NCBI RefSeq assembly: GCF_014356525.2
Contig: NC_052506.1
Location: 98,634,997-98,698,996 of the forward strand
DNA from: Nilaparvata lugens
Lineage: Eukaryota > Arthropoda > Insecta > Hemiptera > Delphacidae
Direction: 5' to 3'
Length of the DNA: 64,000 bases
Below the pieces are notes generated by a model, which did no database searches, was not told the origin of the DNA, and saw only the letters and a program-made list of their open reading frames with translations. The position numbers and the translations under genes were made by a program. Shown here piece after piece: positions 1 through 12,528 of the stretch; position 1 is the stretch's first letter, and every line of letters begins with the position of its first letter.

Positions 1-608
1 TTTTTTTCAAATATCTTAATGATCTATAAAATTTTCTAACCTCAAATCTATTTCAATGAATTCCCTGCAAAAATCCCAATGAGATTTAGCCAATTTAGTA
101 GTCACTAAAAGTAGTAAAAAAAATTAAATATGAGAATTGAAGAGATTGAGTGTGCAATTTTTTATTTTCCCAAATATCTCGAACAATTTTGAGTTTAGGC
201 TATCAAGTGACTGGACATTTTTTCTTTAGAATTTATTTTTCTACTAAATCCAATAGTTTAAAATACTATCAATCATCATGAAAACAAGTTAACCTTTTTT
301 AAAGCAAAAAATTTGCATTTTTTGTACATTTTTTGCAATATCTCAAAAACTACTAAAGTTACGAACCTGAAATTTCATTGGATTCCTCGTCAAATTTTAC
401 ATAAGATTGCACTAGTTTAAAACATATTTTAGCCATAAAAAAATATTAAAAATAAAAATTGATATAAAAATTTTGAACTTTCCGCCATGTTTTTTCAGCT
501 AATCCTTGGAAATCGACAACAATGTTATACATGGTTGATCTCGTCTTGATCTCCTCTATCGATCTATGTAGGTCTCAATGCTAGATTCTGCGGCCCATAT
601 ACTAAAGT
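1..608 (+). mobile_element. Right terminal arm of the foldback element, copy 1
   Basis: This AT-rich sequence is nearly identical to 39649-40263, the right arm of the foldback element, and is inverted relative to 36291-38085. It ends with ATATACTAAAGT at 597-608, the element terminus, followed by GC and BEL1 gag. The minisatellite and left arm expected upstream lie outside the window. No coding capacity is seen. Confidence 0.8.
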
Positions 609-1106
609 GCCCCCAAAATATCAGGATAATATTCCCATGAGTTGCAGTGAATATTACTTTGGCTTAGATAAAAAGTTTGACAAACTAATTGAAGAATTTG
701 AACAAATTGACCAAAACAATTTGATACCAGCACAAGTTTTAGAATTTACGGAGTTGACCACACAGTTTCAAGAAATATTTGACCGAATTAAATTAGTGGA
801 AGCCAAGACCGCTCAAGTAAGTACCACTACAAGTTTTTCTGCTATCAATGCATTTGTAAAGCCCCAATTGCAAATTCCCAGGTTTGCTGGAGAATCCAAT
901 GAGTGGAATTCTTTCAAGAATGTTTTTGATGCAGTAGTGCATTCAAGTCAAGAGTACTCTGATGAGGCAAAAAATCATTTTTGTTGACATCCTACCTAAC
1001 TGGGGATGTACCTATGCTTGTTCAAAATCTGGCCAACACTGAAAATTGCTATCTAGCTGCCTATGATAGTTCACATAACCGCTACAACAATGCTAGGTAT
1101 CAGGCC
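609..1106 (+). pseudogene. BEL1 gag fragment (middle part), copy 1
   Basis: This is part of the gag polyprotein of a BEL/Pao LTR retrotransposon. The frame opens at a GTG only because the foldback element cut the real gene. Residues near 90-105 match the gag domain of this family (PQLQIPRFAGESNEW, followed by FKNVFDAVVHSS), which helps package retrotransposon RNA. A homopolymer of six A at about 970 (five in copy 2, four expected) shifts the frame. Coding similarity then continues in another frame to about 1106, where LINE-A interrupts it. The rest of gag resumes at 13081. It is not functional. Confidence 0.8.
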
Positions 1107-1359
1107 TACTGCTTGTATAATATCAATCAAATATAACTGCTTGTATAATATCAAAAAGAGATAAGGAAATGTTGGCAGGCTGTAGTGGAAAGTTAGAGCT
1201 CCCTATTTTTCTGTGATTTAAGTGGGATTTAGTTGTCTGTTCGTTCCAAAATTTTTATCAAGTGTGCTTTAGACATCAATACATCATTTCGTGAAGTTTC
1301 AAACTTTAAATTTCTTTCAAGCTCGTGTGGTTCTTCAAAGTTTATAAGGTGAAATAGTT

Positions 1360-2203
1360 ATGGTTATGTCACCACCAGCACTTCGTTCGAGGGTCGAAAA
1401 AGATAAGGCTGTATCATCACCTGCCCAGCAGCGTAATCAAACAAAACAACAGCCGGCCTCCCTCCTCTTTGTCTTGCTTGTCAACTGCTGATGCCGGCTC
1501 TGTTGCCATGGAAACGCAAAACCAAGCTACCGAAGCTCTCGAAGCACTTCTACTCAGCGATGATTTCTGCGATCGTTTCGCTGCAAGAATCAAGGATCGG
1601 CTCTGCGACAGCCTATGTGAGACGGTCGGGGCTGCATTGGAGGCCAGGCTTGAGGATGCTGTCAAGACAATCAACGATCTGTCGCAGGAGAATGCAGCGC
1701 TGAAGAAACAAGTGAAGCAGCTACAACAAAAATTTGACTGTTGTTTGGATGGCCTGGTCCAGTACCAGTGGCGCAACAACGTGCGGCTGTCTGGCATGCT
1801 GGAGGCGGATGGCGATGACAGAGCATCAACGAGTGTGGCTGCCATGGTGGACCTGCTCAACGCTAAGCTCGGCTTGGAGATTCGGCCAAACTATATTGAC
1901 CGGTGCCATTGTGTTGGATGCAGGGTGAGGGCCGGGGCGCCACCTCGACAAGTGCTGATCAAATTTGTCAGCTATTAGCGACGCAGTGATGTCATCTCAG
2001 CTAGACACAAACTGAGGAATACAGGCCTTTCAATTCACGATGACCTCACTAAACCACGACATCTTTTTTTGAGGCAGATTGCTGACGAAGTTGGTTACAG
2101 GAATGTCTGGTCACGGGACGGTAAAGTTATATGGAAGAAGGATGGCCAAATTTTCACGCATTCTTTCAATCCAAGTGATGTGATGCAGCCAGAAGATTCT
2201 TAG
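1360..2203 (+). pseudogene. LINE-A ORF1, copy 1 (broken)
   Basis: This is an ORF1-type nucleic-acid-binding protein of a LINE, expected to coat the element RNA. The likely start is the ATG at 1360, which opens the frame seen in copy 2. Copy 1 lacks 14 bases near 1450, so the N-terminal frame shifts. The main body (1469-1978) has a charged helix and heptad-like stretch (for example NDLSQENAALKKQVKQLQQK), then an RRM-like part ending in LIKFVSY. An in-frame TAG at 1976-1978 is shared with copy 2; similarity continues in frame (ARHKLRNTG, NVWSRDGKVIWKKDG) to the TAG at 2201. The function is inferred from family resemblance only. Confidence 0.72.
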
Positions 2204-3490
2204 TAAAAGTGAGTGGATGCATGTAAACTGCTTGGTGAGTAGTTACATCTTTCAGTTGCTTGCTTTTATAAAGTAAATGTTATCATTCCTACTGGCGCTA
2301 TCAATTGAACTCCCAATTTCTGAGATTCATTTATTAATTTTTTTGCTCCAGCGTTTCTTTTTTATTTTTTAGCTATTTATATATTTTTCTTCTTTGATAA
2401 TATCCATTTGAGTATGCTAGCAGCATAGAGTTTAATCATTATTAACATTCGGTAATTGAAATTATTATTTACGCCTAATAAGGGTTTATTTATTTATGTT
2501 GTTTTTCTCTCATTGCAATAATAATTTTTCATTCCATTAATTTGTATCTGAAATGATTACTCTTGATGTTTGTACTTTCAAATGAAATATTTGTAGAATC
2601 TATTCATGCCTCTCGTGCCTCAATCATCTTGTTTGTTTTCTCAGTTATCGATTATAATATTTTAGAACTTGATAAGAACACTGGCTGTTCCCTTGTTTTC
2701 TCACGATACACTTTTTATGGGAGCTCTGCTTTTTGGTTAAATGTTATTAAGCGGTATTAACTAGATAGTATAATGAACTATAAATTCAATTTTTACTAAA
2801 CATAATACAGTATTTTCAATGTAGAGATATTCTAACTTATCATCTCCTTATCTCTATTATTGTTTTGTTCTTTTCCTTTATTTAACTTTTTATTTTTCAG
2901 TGACTATAAAATAGTCACTTATTTAACCAGCCTATTCAATTATATATTTTTTTTCGATTACTGTTGATTGACCAATTTATTTATTTATTTATAATTTGAC
3001 ATATTTTTCAGTGACTTTAAAATAGTCACTTATTTAACCAGCCTATTCAATTATATCTTTTTTTTTCGATTACTGTTGATTGAACAATTTATTTATTTAT
3101 TTATAATTTGACATATTTTTCAGTGACTTTAAAATAGTCACTTATTTAACCAGCCTATTCAATTATACCTTTTTTTTTGATTACTGTTGATTGACCAATA
3201 AGTAATTGGATCAACTATAGTGAGTCCTCAATAATATATAATTGTTTATATAAGAAATAAACTTTTGCATTCAGTGGTTGCTGCTTATATTATAATAGAG
3301 TATTTTTGTTGAAGTACATAGAAGGTGGCCAATTTATAACATTGTGGGACTTTTCAATCCTCTTCATCTTAATCTTAGTAGACTGATCACCAGTATCTAA
3401 ATCTAACTCAACTATCTCTTAATTAAAATACATACTATCCCAGTTTTTATTTTCATTCAATATTTCCTGAAGATATAAGCTCCAACAAAT
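2204..3490 (+). repeat. LINE-A ORF1-ORF2 spacer with three tandem repeats, copy 1
   Basis: This 1.3-kb AT-rich spacer lies between the two LINE-A ORFs and has no supported gene. Three tandem units of about 112 bases begin near 2898, 3009 and 3121. Each has the inverted pair AGTGACT / AGTCACT around a short TAAAAT loop, followed by a T-run and a TTTA-rich stretch. The same array is present in copy 2. Such a long spacer between LINE ORFs is unusual. Confidence 0.75.
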
Positions 3491-4615
3491 ATGTCAGACT
3501 TCATTAATGAGCTGAAATCAGTTTTTGATGATCACTCAAACCTACTTAAATTATGTCATATTAACGCCCAATCCCTGCCAGCTCATTTTGACGAGTTCAG
3601 GTTAATGTTCTCTACGGTCTCGGTGGATGTTATTGCTTTTAGTGAGACATTCTTGAAACCCAGCCTCTCTACAGAATACTTCAATTTTCCTGGCTATACC
3701 TTATTTAGAAATGACAGGATCGGCAAGGGTGGAGGAGGTGTTGCTGTATATATTCGGTCTCAATTTGCTGCCAAGGTAATTGCATCATCTCCTCAATTGT
3801 ACTCATGTTCACCCGAATTTCTCATGATTGAGGTCAATATTGGACAAGATACTTTGCTGATTGTTGCTGTATATCGTCCGCCCAAGGCTGGTAGATTGTC
3901 TATTCTAGAGGATGTGCTACTAGATGTAATGCACCAGTATCAGCATATAATTGCTCTTGGAGACTTTAATGCTGATCAGATGAAAAATACTTTTGAGAGC
4001 AGACAAGTAAGAACACTCTTTGAGTCGTTCAATATTGAAAAACTCAATAAAACTTCACCCACTTTTCACACTGACACTTGTCATTCACTACTCGATCTTA
4101 CTATTGTGAGTGATCCAGATTTTGTTATGGCTGATGGACAAATACCATTCTGTATGTCGGGTCATGATCTGATTTATGTTATATAGAGTCTTGAGCATGA
4201 AGTAAGATACATGCCAAAGATTAGGGGCAGGAGCCTGAAGAACATTGATTTGGATTGCTGTCTGGCTGATGCTGTGGAAAAGCCTTGGCATGATATTATG
4301 AATATGAATAATATTGATGACAAGGTAGAAGCCTTTAATTCAATGATTTTTTCAATCTTCGATGAACATGCACCAGTACAGGATGTGAAGGTTCACCGCA
4401 GGCCATGTCTCTGGTTTAACAGAGAAATATCACTTCTGAGACGAGAGAGAGATAAAGCTAGGCGTACCCATCTCAGGACTGGTTGCAATGCAGACTTTGT
4501 GCATTACAAAGCTTCAAGAAACAGGTTGAGGTCTGTCTGTCGTAGAGCTAAGATAGAATACTATGGTCATCTTTTTGAGGGAAGGCAGTCCACTTCAGAG
4601 TTGTGGAGGAACATT
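3491..4615 (+). pseudogene. LINE-A ORF2 endonuclease part, copy 1
   Basis: This is the N-terminal apurinic-type endonuclease domain of LINE-A ORF2, which nicks target DNA. ATG 3491 gives motifs in the usual order: LCHINAQSLPAHFDEF, FSETFLKPS, GGGVAVYIRS, VAVYRPPKAG, LGDFNAD and a terminal SGHDLI. An in-frame TAG at 4184-4186 is shared with copy 2. The frame then continues through 4211-4610, a linker rich in basic residues. At 4616 LINE-B interrupts the gene. The E of the SET motif and the D/N of GDFNA are kept, but the shared stop and downstream damage make it inactive. Confidence 0.8.
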
Positions 4616-7560
4616 GATAATAATAATATAATAATAATAATAATAAAGTTTATTCCTTTAAGTATACAGAATATACAATTGGAAACGTCAGCCATAAATT
4701 AAATTAAGATCTAAACAAATAATCACGTCAATTCCTCAAATTCTATGTACTATAATACAATAATATTACTTTAAAGTATAATGTCAATAGGAAATATAAA
4801 CATATGTTCAGAAATAATTGTTAAATATCCCTTCATCCATATTAAAATACTCAGCTAGTGAATAAAGGGGATTTTCCGTTAGAAGCATTTTTAATCTATT
4901 TTTAAAGGCATTTATTGTCATAGCTCTCACATTGATGGGTAGCTTGTTGAATATTTTAAAGAAACCAACTTTGAACTTCTCTGAACTCTATAAGTCTGGT
5001 ATAGGGCACATCAATTTGTTGCCTATTTCTTGTATAATGGTGGTGAATATTTTCCCTACATATAAACTCATTCATATTTTCTTTACATTCACGGCCAACA
5101 TGAGAACAAACAAGCTATAAACAGTCATTATCCCTTGATTGATGAACAATGGCTTGCAGTGCTCCAAGTAGTCAGCATTGGAAATAGTTCTTATTGCCTT
5201 CTTTTGAAGCAGTAGGATTTTATGAATATCAGGAGAACACCCCCATAGAGAGAGACCATATGAAAAAGTACTTTGAAAGAAAGCAAAGTATGTCATCCTA
5301 AGGTAATCTTTAGGAACACATTCCTTCAATCTTCGTAGGAGATACAAAACTCGGTTCAGCTTAGAACATACATAATCAATATGAGGGCCCCATGTTAGTC
5401 TTTGGTCGAGGTGTATACCAAGAATCTTCACACTCTTCACATTCTTCTCATCCACTTGTCTCAAACCTAAGATCATTTCTTGTGTCTTTCCACTATTGAG
5501 AAGCAAGTTATTTGCCCTGAACCATAGGCTCACTTGTTCTTGACAAGTAGACATCTTTTCTTTCAGAGTTGCAATGTCAGAATCGGTCGAGAGCATGGAG
5601 GTGTCATCTGCATAGCAAACTATTCTTGAATCAGTGCTGAAACCTGCATCATTCATCATAGCAAGAAACAGCAATGGTCCTAATATTGAACCTTGTGGTA
5701 CTCCCTGAGGTACATGGCAAGGCTTGGAAAATTCTTTATTGACATTGACAGTTTGTTTACGCTCACTCAAATACGACTTTATGAGCTTGAGGGACTTTCC
5801 ATGCACGCCTAGATGATGCAATTTTTTCAGCAGAATGTCATGGCTTACAACATCGTATGCTTTACTTAAGTCATAAAGCACTAGGCCTGCATAACGTTTA
5901 GAATTGAAGCAGTCCATAATATCTTCGACAATGGAGCTAACCGCGTCAATAGTTGATCTGCCCGCCCTATAACCAAACTGGGTATCTGAGAGTAGGCCAT
6001 TACTCTCCAAATATTCATAGAGTTGAGTCCCAATTATGTATTCAAAAATTTTGCTAAAAATTGGAGGGATAGATATTGGTCTAAAATTCTCAGGTTGATC
6101 CTTGCAACCTTTTTTATAGATGGGCACAGTTCTAGAATGTTTGAGAACTGCCAGAAAGACTGACTCATTCATACAAGCATTAAAACATGAAGTTAAGGGG
6201 TCCGCAATTGAATGAATAACTTTTTTAATCAATGAGCTAGATATATTATAGATATCATTACTAGTTGTAGATTTCATTTTCGAAACAATGGCAAGAACCT
6301 GCTCAACTGATACCTCTCTTAACTCAAATCTTGAAACAGATCTAGGGGAAAACTCCAAAAAGTTGGTTGCTGATATTTCTGATGCGGTAATACTAATGTT
6401 AATCTTCTCTATTGCTTCTAAAAAATATTTATTGAACGCATCTGGAGAGACTGATGTTTTCCATTGTTGATATGGATTTGAACTTTTTCTAATGATTTTC
6501 CAAGCAGCTGAGCATTTATTGCTTGCCGACTCAATAAACCTAACATTGGTATTCAGTTTAGATGCTTTCAATTCAGATCTATAGATTCTCCTTAAATTCC
6601 GATAATTAAATTTTTCATTTTCCGACCCAAAATTCTTGTATTTATTGTAAGCGATGAGTAACGCATTCCTCAGACCACTTAAAGCAGGCGATAGTTTCAT
6701 CTTACTAATTTTGTCATTGTTGGGCTTCCTACTTTTCAAAGGAAAAGAACACTTGAAAAACTCATAAAATGTATTGAAAAAGGTTTGAAAATTGTCTTCA
6801 GCTGATTTGTGAATGAGAATACTAGACCAATCCCTACCATAGAGTTGAGAACGCAGATGATTGGTTCCCTCCGTAGTTATTGCTCTAAAACTGTAGGACT
6901 TACCGGCTTTCAAGCTATTACATGCATTATCCACACTTAAGTTCAAGAAGTTGGACTTTATATTGAAGCATACAGCATCATGGTCTCCTAGCATGACAGG
7001 CTCAACAGCCACCTCAAACAAATCAGGATGCAAGTCAGTTGCTACATTATCTAAACAAGAATTCATTCTTGTTGGCTCGAAGTTACTTAAATACAGGTTA
7101 TAAGATTTGAGAAAATTCACCAACTCAGTTCTTCTAGAATCAACAGACAATATGTTTACATTATAATCACCTCCTATTATGAAGTGATGATCATGCACAT
7201 ATTTAGTTAATGATAAAATTAGTCTATCTAATGCATTGAAAAAGAGAGCTAGATCACCTTTTGGTGATCTATATAGCGCTATGACAATTATTTTCAAATT
7301 TTTATTCCTAACAGCAACAAACTCATGGTTGATTTCATCTGTATATGTAGATACATCGATTTCTTTGAAATTATTTACACATCTGTCAGCAATAAAAATA
7401 GCTACACCACCATTTTTAGAATTCACTCGGCAGTAGGCAGAGGTCATTACAAAACCATCTATTTTGACTAGACTTAAAAGATCTTTTTTCAACCAATGCT
7501 CTGTCAAGCAAAGAATATCATGTCTATTTGTACTATTTATCACATTGATTTCTTGTACTT
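4616..7560 (-). mobile_element. LINE-B, 5'-truncated CR1/jockey-like LINE, found only in copy 1
   Basis: This 2.95-kb insertion is absent at the matching site of copy 2 (near 44283). It lies on the minus strand between 4-base duplications CATT (4612-4615 and 7561-7564). Its 3' end is a (TTA)n tail, seen on the plus strand as ATA/ATT repeats at about 4616-4648. The 5' end is cut inside the endonuclease domain, the usual result of incomplete target-primed reverse transcription. Confidence 0.88.
4820..7560 (-). CDS. LINE-B ORF2: endonuclease/reverse transcriptase, nearly intact
   Basis: This protein would nick DNA and reverse-transcribe LINE-B RNA. On the minus strand the open frame reads from the truncated 5' edge (upstream residues come from LINE-A) to a stop at 5072. 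Visible motifs are CLTEHWL, GGVAIFIADR, ALYRSPKGD, IGGDYN and DHDAVCF of the endonuclease. The reverse transcriptase has PENFRPISI, FGYRAGRSTIDAV, YDLSKAYDVVSHD, GVPQGSILGPLLF and CYADDTSM (the YADD codons are at 5603-5614). All catalytic RT motifs are present in one frame. A one-base shift near 5080 moves the C-terminal part into another frame, which continues to about 4820 with the usual basic and W/F-rich end (for example CRENIHHHYTRNRQQ). Confidence 0.85.
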
Positions 7561-9652
7561 CATTCGAAAAGTCGAGGTGATACCACCCAAGTCCAAGTCC
7601 ACTGCTGTTAATGTTCCTCTGGAACAGCTTAATGAATTCTTTTCTACTCCATCTCCACCTTCTTGATTTGCTCATCATTCACTGAACTCAATCATGATTA
7701 ATCAATTTAGTCACACACTTCCGCAAGAAACATTTTTCCTCTCATATGTCATTCCTGAGACAGTCTCCTCAGCTATTTCTCTCAATTAAAAAGAATAATA
7801 AAGGTATTGATAATATACCTATTTCATTTTATATGATTATTCTACCAATTATCATTCCTGCTATCTCACATATATTCAATTTCTCTCTCCAAATGGGAGT
7901 TTTCCCCTCTCTTTGGAAGCAATCATTGATATGTCCAGTTCCAAAAAAATAATAATCCTACTACTCCACAAGACTTCCGACCTATAAACATAGTTTGTAG
8001 TATTTCCAAGGCACTGGAGAGACTAGTGCATGAACAGTTGTCACTGTACCTGGAATCATTCAACTTCTTTGATGAAAATCAGTCTGGTTACCGCCCTTTC
8101 CACAGCACAACTACAGCACTATTGAAAATCACTGATGACATTCGAAATTCAATGGATCATCGTTCTTTCACTCTTCTTGTATCATTTGATTTTATAATGT
8201 CTGTCATTCAATCTTACTCCACAAACTCTTTTTTCAGTGTGGTCTATCATCTTCTTGTGTTTCCTGGTTCAAGTCCTACCTAACTGATAGGCACTAGTGT
8301 GTCAGAGTGGCTGAGGAGAAAATGTCCAGGTGGCTGCCAGTTGTTGCAGGGGTCCCACAGGGCACAAATCCTTGGCCCTCTTCTTTTCTCTATCTATGTG
8401 AATAACCTTTCTCTGATTTTTCGTGATAGGACATCATATTCATGCTGATAATCTTGTTTGCTACAATCACTTTCCTTCTGGTCACTCTTCTCATGCTGAT
8501 GATGCTGTGGCTGCCATGAATGTTAATATAGCATCTTTGATTGTATGGGCAAAGGCGCATTGCTTGAGTCTCAATGCCAAGAAATGCAAAAGTATTATTG
8601 TTGCTTATGGCAGACTGTACAATCAACTAGACTTCAATGCAGTGTCCAAAGTAATGCTAGATGGCCATGCACTTCAGTATGAGGAATGTATCAAGGTTCT
8701 GGGAGTTTTCATAGATAAGAATGTTAATTGGACCTATCACATCAACACCTTATCAAGGAGGATTTTTGCCACAATGCATCAGTTCAAGAGGTTGAGGAAG
8801 TTTCTTCCAACCAACCTTCGTGTCATGCTTGTTCGAAGTCTTGTCCTGCCCATTGTGGACTATGGCAGCATGGTCTACAATGACATGACTGGAGAGCTTA
8901 ATATGAAATTGCAGCGTGCATTGAACTATGCAGTTAGGTTCATATATGATGCAAGAAGGGATGATCATATCACTCCTTACTATAGGAGACTGCAAAGGCT
9001 GAAACTGAAGGACCGGAGACAATACTTCATATTATGTCTTGTATATCACCTAGTTGTCGAGGGCAAGGGCCCGCAGTATCTGAAGGAGAGATTCACCCCT
9101 CTTGCGCACATCCACCACAGAGACACACGACAGCACCAATATTTCCTACAAATTCCACTCCACCGCACAGTTATGTACAACTCCTGTTTTACTGTAGTAG
9201 TGTCCCGACTGTGGAACAATCTATCACCTGAGTTGATTTTCTCACCAAGCTTCTATTTGTTCAAATCGAGGCTTCTGTCGTCATTAATAAATGATACATT
9301 GGCATAAGGTCATTATGATTGGCAGTGTTTGGTGCATTCACGCTCTCATTTCATTGCTCCTATTTCATGCACAGTTCCATTATTACTTCTCTTTTTTTAT
9401 TAAAAGTCTGATCACAATGCTTTGTAATGGGACCACCTTCATAGTTTATCTATCACCTATATTTCATCTTCCCTCTATTGTATTTTATTATGAACTTCAA
9501 TTTTTCATGGTATACTTTCATGATAAGTTTCACTCCACATGGATGCAAATAACAACTTGCTAATGTGATAATACTTTAGTTGATGTTGATGGCTCAATAT
9601 GTACAATATTATTTTCTTCTATATTTGTAATTATTAATACCAATTAATAACT
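7561..9652 (+). pseudogene. LINE-A ORF2 reverse transcriptase part, copy 1 (catalytically dead)
   Basis: This continues LINE-A ORF2 after LINE-B. Fragments in several frames cover the RT domain: CPVPK near 7935, DFRPINIVCSIS, SGYRPFHSTTTALLKITDDI, LSLNAKKCKSIIVAYG, KVLGVFIDKNVNW and the C-terminal stretch ending at 9307 (LISSLINDTLA-like). A 13-base deletion at about 8197 removes catalytic motif A (FTKAFD in copy 2). The YADD box reads HADN (about 8440-8451), and CAG has become TAG near 8298. From 9308 to 9652 lies 3' UTR, cut by LINE-D. Confidence 0.82.
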
Positions 9653-10938
9653 CGTCGTCGTCTTCCTACAAGGATTAGGCAAATTGCCTGTTCCAACTTC
9701 AAACTCACCATCACATCCATCTTTTACGGGGTCTGCCCACACTTCTCCTTCCAACCGGGTTATACAACATGACTGCCCTGGGAATCCTGTCGCTCTCCAT
9801 CCTTTCAACATGCTCTTTCCAGTTTTGCCGATTTTCTTCGATCCTCTGCCATATGGAGATTATGTTGAGCTCGCTTCTTATATCAACATTATGAAGCCTA
9901 TCTTCCCTTGTGCACCCTTTTACTGCTCTTAAAAACCTCATTTCGGCAGCCTGTAACCTACTCCATTCTTTCTTCCTAGGTATCCAAGATTCAGAGCCAT
10001 ATAAGAGCGTTGGAATAGCCATAACCTTATAGAATTTGAGTTTTGTCTCTCTCCTGGCTCTGTTTCTCAAAGTCCTATTTATTGTTCCACAAATGGATTG
10101 GAATCTATTCAATTTTACACTCAAGTCTTGGTCCATTTCATAGGTTATATCACAACCCAAATACTTGAAATGTGATACTTGTTCCAGGACTTTATTATTG
10201 AGGACTATTTTAGATCTCAATGGATATTTACCCTGGAAAGCCATCACCTTCGTTTTGCTGAATGAGATCTTCATGCCATACTCAGCACTGAGGAGATTCA
10301 GATGGTATAATGCTCTCTGCAGATCATCCTCAGTTTTTTGCAATATTACCTGGTCATCAGCGAACCACAGTGAACTGAGAATCATTGTAGGAGATATTTG
10401 GATGCCTCCTTGTATCTTTTGCTTCCAACGTCTACACAGATCATCAGCATACACATTGAACAATGTTGGAGAGAGCGGACAACCTTGTCTTAAGCCAACA
10501 TTGGTGCAAATTTCCTGTGTTAATGAACCTGAACAATCCAAGATTATAGTCGTTCCATGATACAAGCTCTTGATAACCTCAACTAGGTGGATTGGGAAAC
10601 CTCTTCTTATTAATTTTTCAAATAATAACTGTCGATCTACTTTGTCAAACGCTTTTTCGTAGTCTACAAATGCAAGGTGTGTCTCTACATTAAATTCTAC
10701 TCGTTTTGCAATTATCTGCTTCAATGAAAAAACATCGTCAATACAAGACCTTCCTTTTCTAAAGCCGGCCTGCTCTTCTAATAAAAGCACATCCGAGATT
10801 TTTCTGAGCCTATTGTTCAAGATTTTACTGTATAGCTTATACACATTGCTCAATAAACTTATCCCTCTATAATTATTTGGATTATTCCTGCTGCCTTTTT
10901 TAAAAAGTGATATAACTATTGCTTTTCTCCAATCTTCA
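9653..10938 (-). pseudogene. LINE-D ORF, reverse transcriptase part
   Basis: This is the RT domain of LINE-D, one base out of frame with the upstream part (shift near 10940). The open frame runs 10853 to 9711 on the minus strand. Motifs seen are QAGFRKGRSCIDDVFSLKQI, LAFVDYEKAFDKVDR (motif A), GLRQGCPLSPTLFNVYADD (motif B), LWFADDQVIL (motif C; FADD codons at 10353-10364) and FKYLGCDI. The C-terminal signature GRPRKRWM is typical of RTE elements. A further one-base loss there gives an early stop; the family-like tail continues to the triplet repeat at 9653. Only a few lesions separate it from an intact copy. Confidence 0.85.
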
Positions 10939-12528
10939 GGACCTTGATGTCCAGCACATGTTTATCAAGTGAAGTAGGCGAAATTTTAAAAGTGTGCCTC
11001 CATATTTCAGTAGTTCTGAGTTTATGTGATCCAATCCTGTTGCCTTTCTATTCTTGGTTTGTCTAAGGGCTTCTTCTAATTCCTCAATACCAATCAGATC
11101 AATACCATCTATCTTTCTTTGCAACTGTTGTGCTTTTTCCATAAATGGTACATCACTTTTGTACCACAAATCCTTATAGTGCTGAATCCATTCTTCTTTG
11201 CCTATGTTTTCTATTTTAGCCATTTCCTTCACATCACTATTGAGGTGTTTTATTAGTTTATAGGCAACTTCCTGCCTCCCATGTAGATCATCCTCAATTC
11301 CTGAAATGAATCTGTCCCATGAGTCTTCATGTGCTTTCCTGACAATAGTTTTTGCTATATTGCGCTTTATTCTATAATTTTGTTTTGCCTGATCTGTTGG
11401 AGATTGTAGTAATTGTTTGTAAGCCTTCTTCTTATTCCTTATTGCTTCAGAAATCTCTTCGTTCCAAATTTTTAAACCTTTTTTTCTTTTTTTTAATTTT
11501 TGCGTGCCAAGCGTTTCGTAGGCTACATCTTTTAGCGTATCTCTTACAATGTTCCATTCTTCCTCCACCGATGATGCAGTTGGCCGCATAGAGAGCTTCT
11601 GTGTTAGTCTGGTCTGATATAAATTCCTGACACTCTCGGTTTGTAAGAGGTAGACCTTATAAGCTTCGTTTTCTTCTTTTTGTGTGAGTTTCTTTCTTTT
11701 CCTCCACTTGGTCCACATCTGTATTTTTGAAGCTACTAAATAGTGGTCACTTGAGATGTCACTTCCTCTGTATACTCTAGTGTCTTGAACTTGACTTGAC
11801 ATTTTCTTATTAACTATAACATAGTCAATCAACTATCTGTAGCCTCTTGCTGCCCAAGTGTATTTGTGAATGTCCTTTTTTTTGAAGAAAGTATTTGTGA
11901 TTTTTAGATCATTGAATGTACAGAAATCACGTAAATGTCTCCCATTCTCATTCAAATGACATTCTCCAAAAGTTCCTACCACCTGTGGAATTGGATGATT
12001 TCCAACACGAGCATTCAAATCGCCAGCAACAATGACATAGTCTGATTTCTTACAAGATTTCAGTTGTCACTGTAAAATGTCATAAAACTCTATAGTTTCC
12101 GCCTTTCTTCCTTCCTCTAGAGCATACACACCAATCAATGTCAAGAAGCCTCTGTCTACTTTAAATCTGATTCTTATAGCTCTTTCATCAACAAAGGCAT
12201 AGCTCTCTATTCTATTTTTCCATTTCCGGTCAACCAACACCATCACTCCAGCACAAGCTCTCCTATTTTGTTCAACACCACTCCAAACCTCCACGTAATC
12301 TCCCCAATCCTTGGTGCCTTTTAGCTTTTTCTTGGTCTCGGTGATCACTGCCACGTTCACTTTACGGTGTTTCAGCTGTTTCATCAGCTCGCCCTCCTTC
12401 TTATTTACACCTCTCACATTCCAGGTTGCAAAAATCAATGTTTCCGTTATTCCAAATCGTTTTTTCTTTGGCAGTCCATTTTGTTTATCCGTTTTTTCCG
12501 GTCCTATCCGAGGCTGTTTGAAGTTCAC
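10936..12528 (-). pseudogene. LINE-D ORF, endonuclease and RT N-terminal part
   Basis: This is the RTE-type endonuclease (APE-like), similar to what databases often call craniofacial development protein 2-like. One minus-strand frame runs from 12528 to 10936 with in-frame stops at 12067-12069 and 11833-11835. Motifs in order are FATWNVRGVNKKEGELM, VITETKKK, GVYALEEG, VAGDLNARVGNH (spanning the first stop region), TNTFFKKKD and IDYVIVNKKM, then DHYLVASK. The rest is a charged linker leading to LEEALRQTKNRKATGLD, the start of the RT domain. The exact start codon is unclear; the frame opens at a GTG. Confidence 0.8.

Noticed and set aside
1417..1860. Minus-strand 147-codon ORF opposite LINE-A ORF1
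   Set aside because: It is a shadow of the GC-rich ORF1 frame; ORF1 has family motifs and this strand has none.
2563..2760. 65-codon ORF in the LINE-A spacer
   Set aside because: It is hydrophobic by AT-rich chance, and the one-base difference near 42320 breaks it in copy 2.
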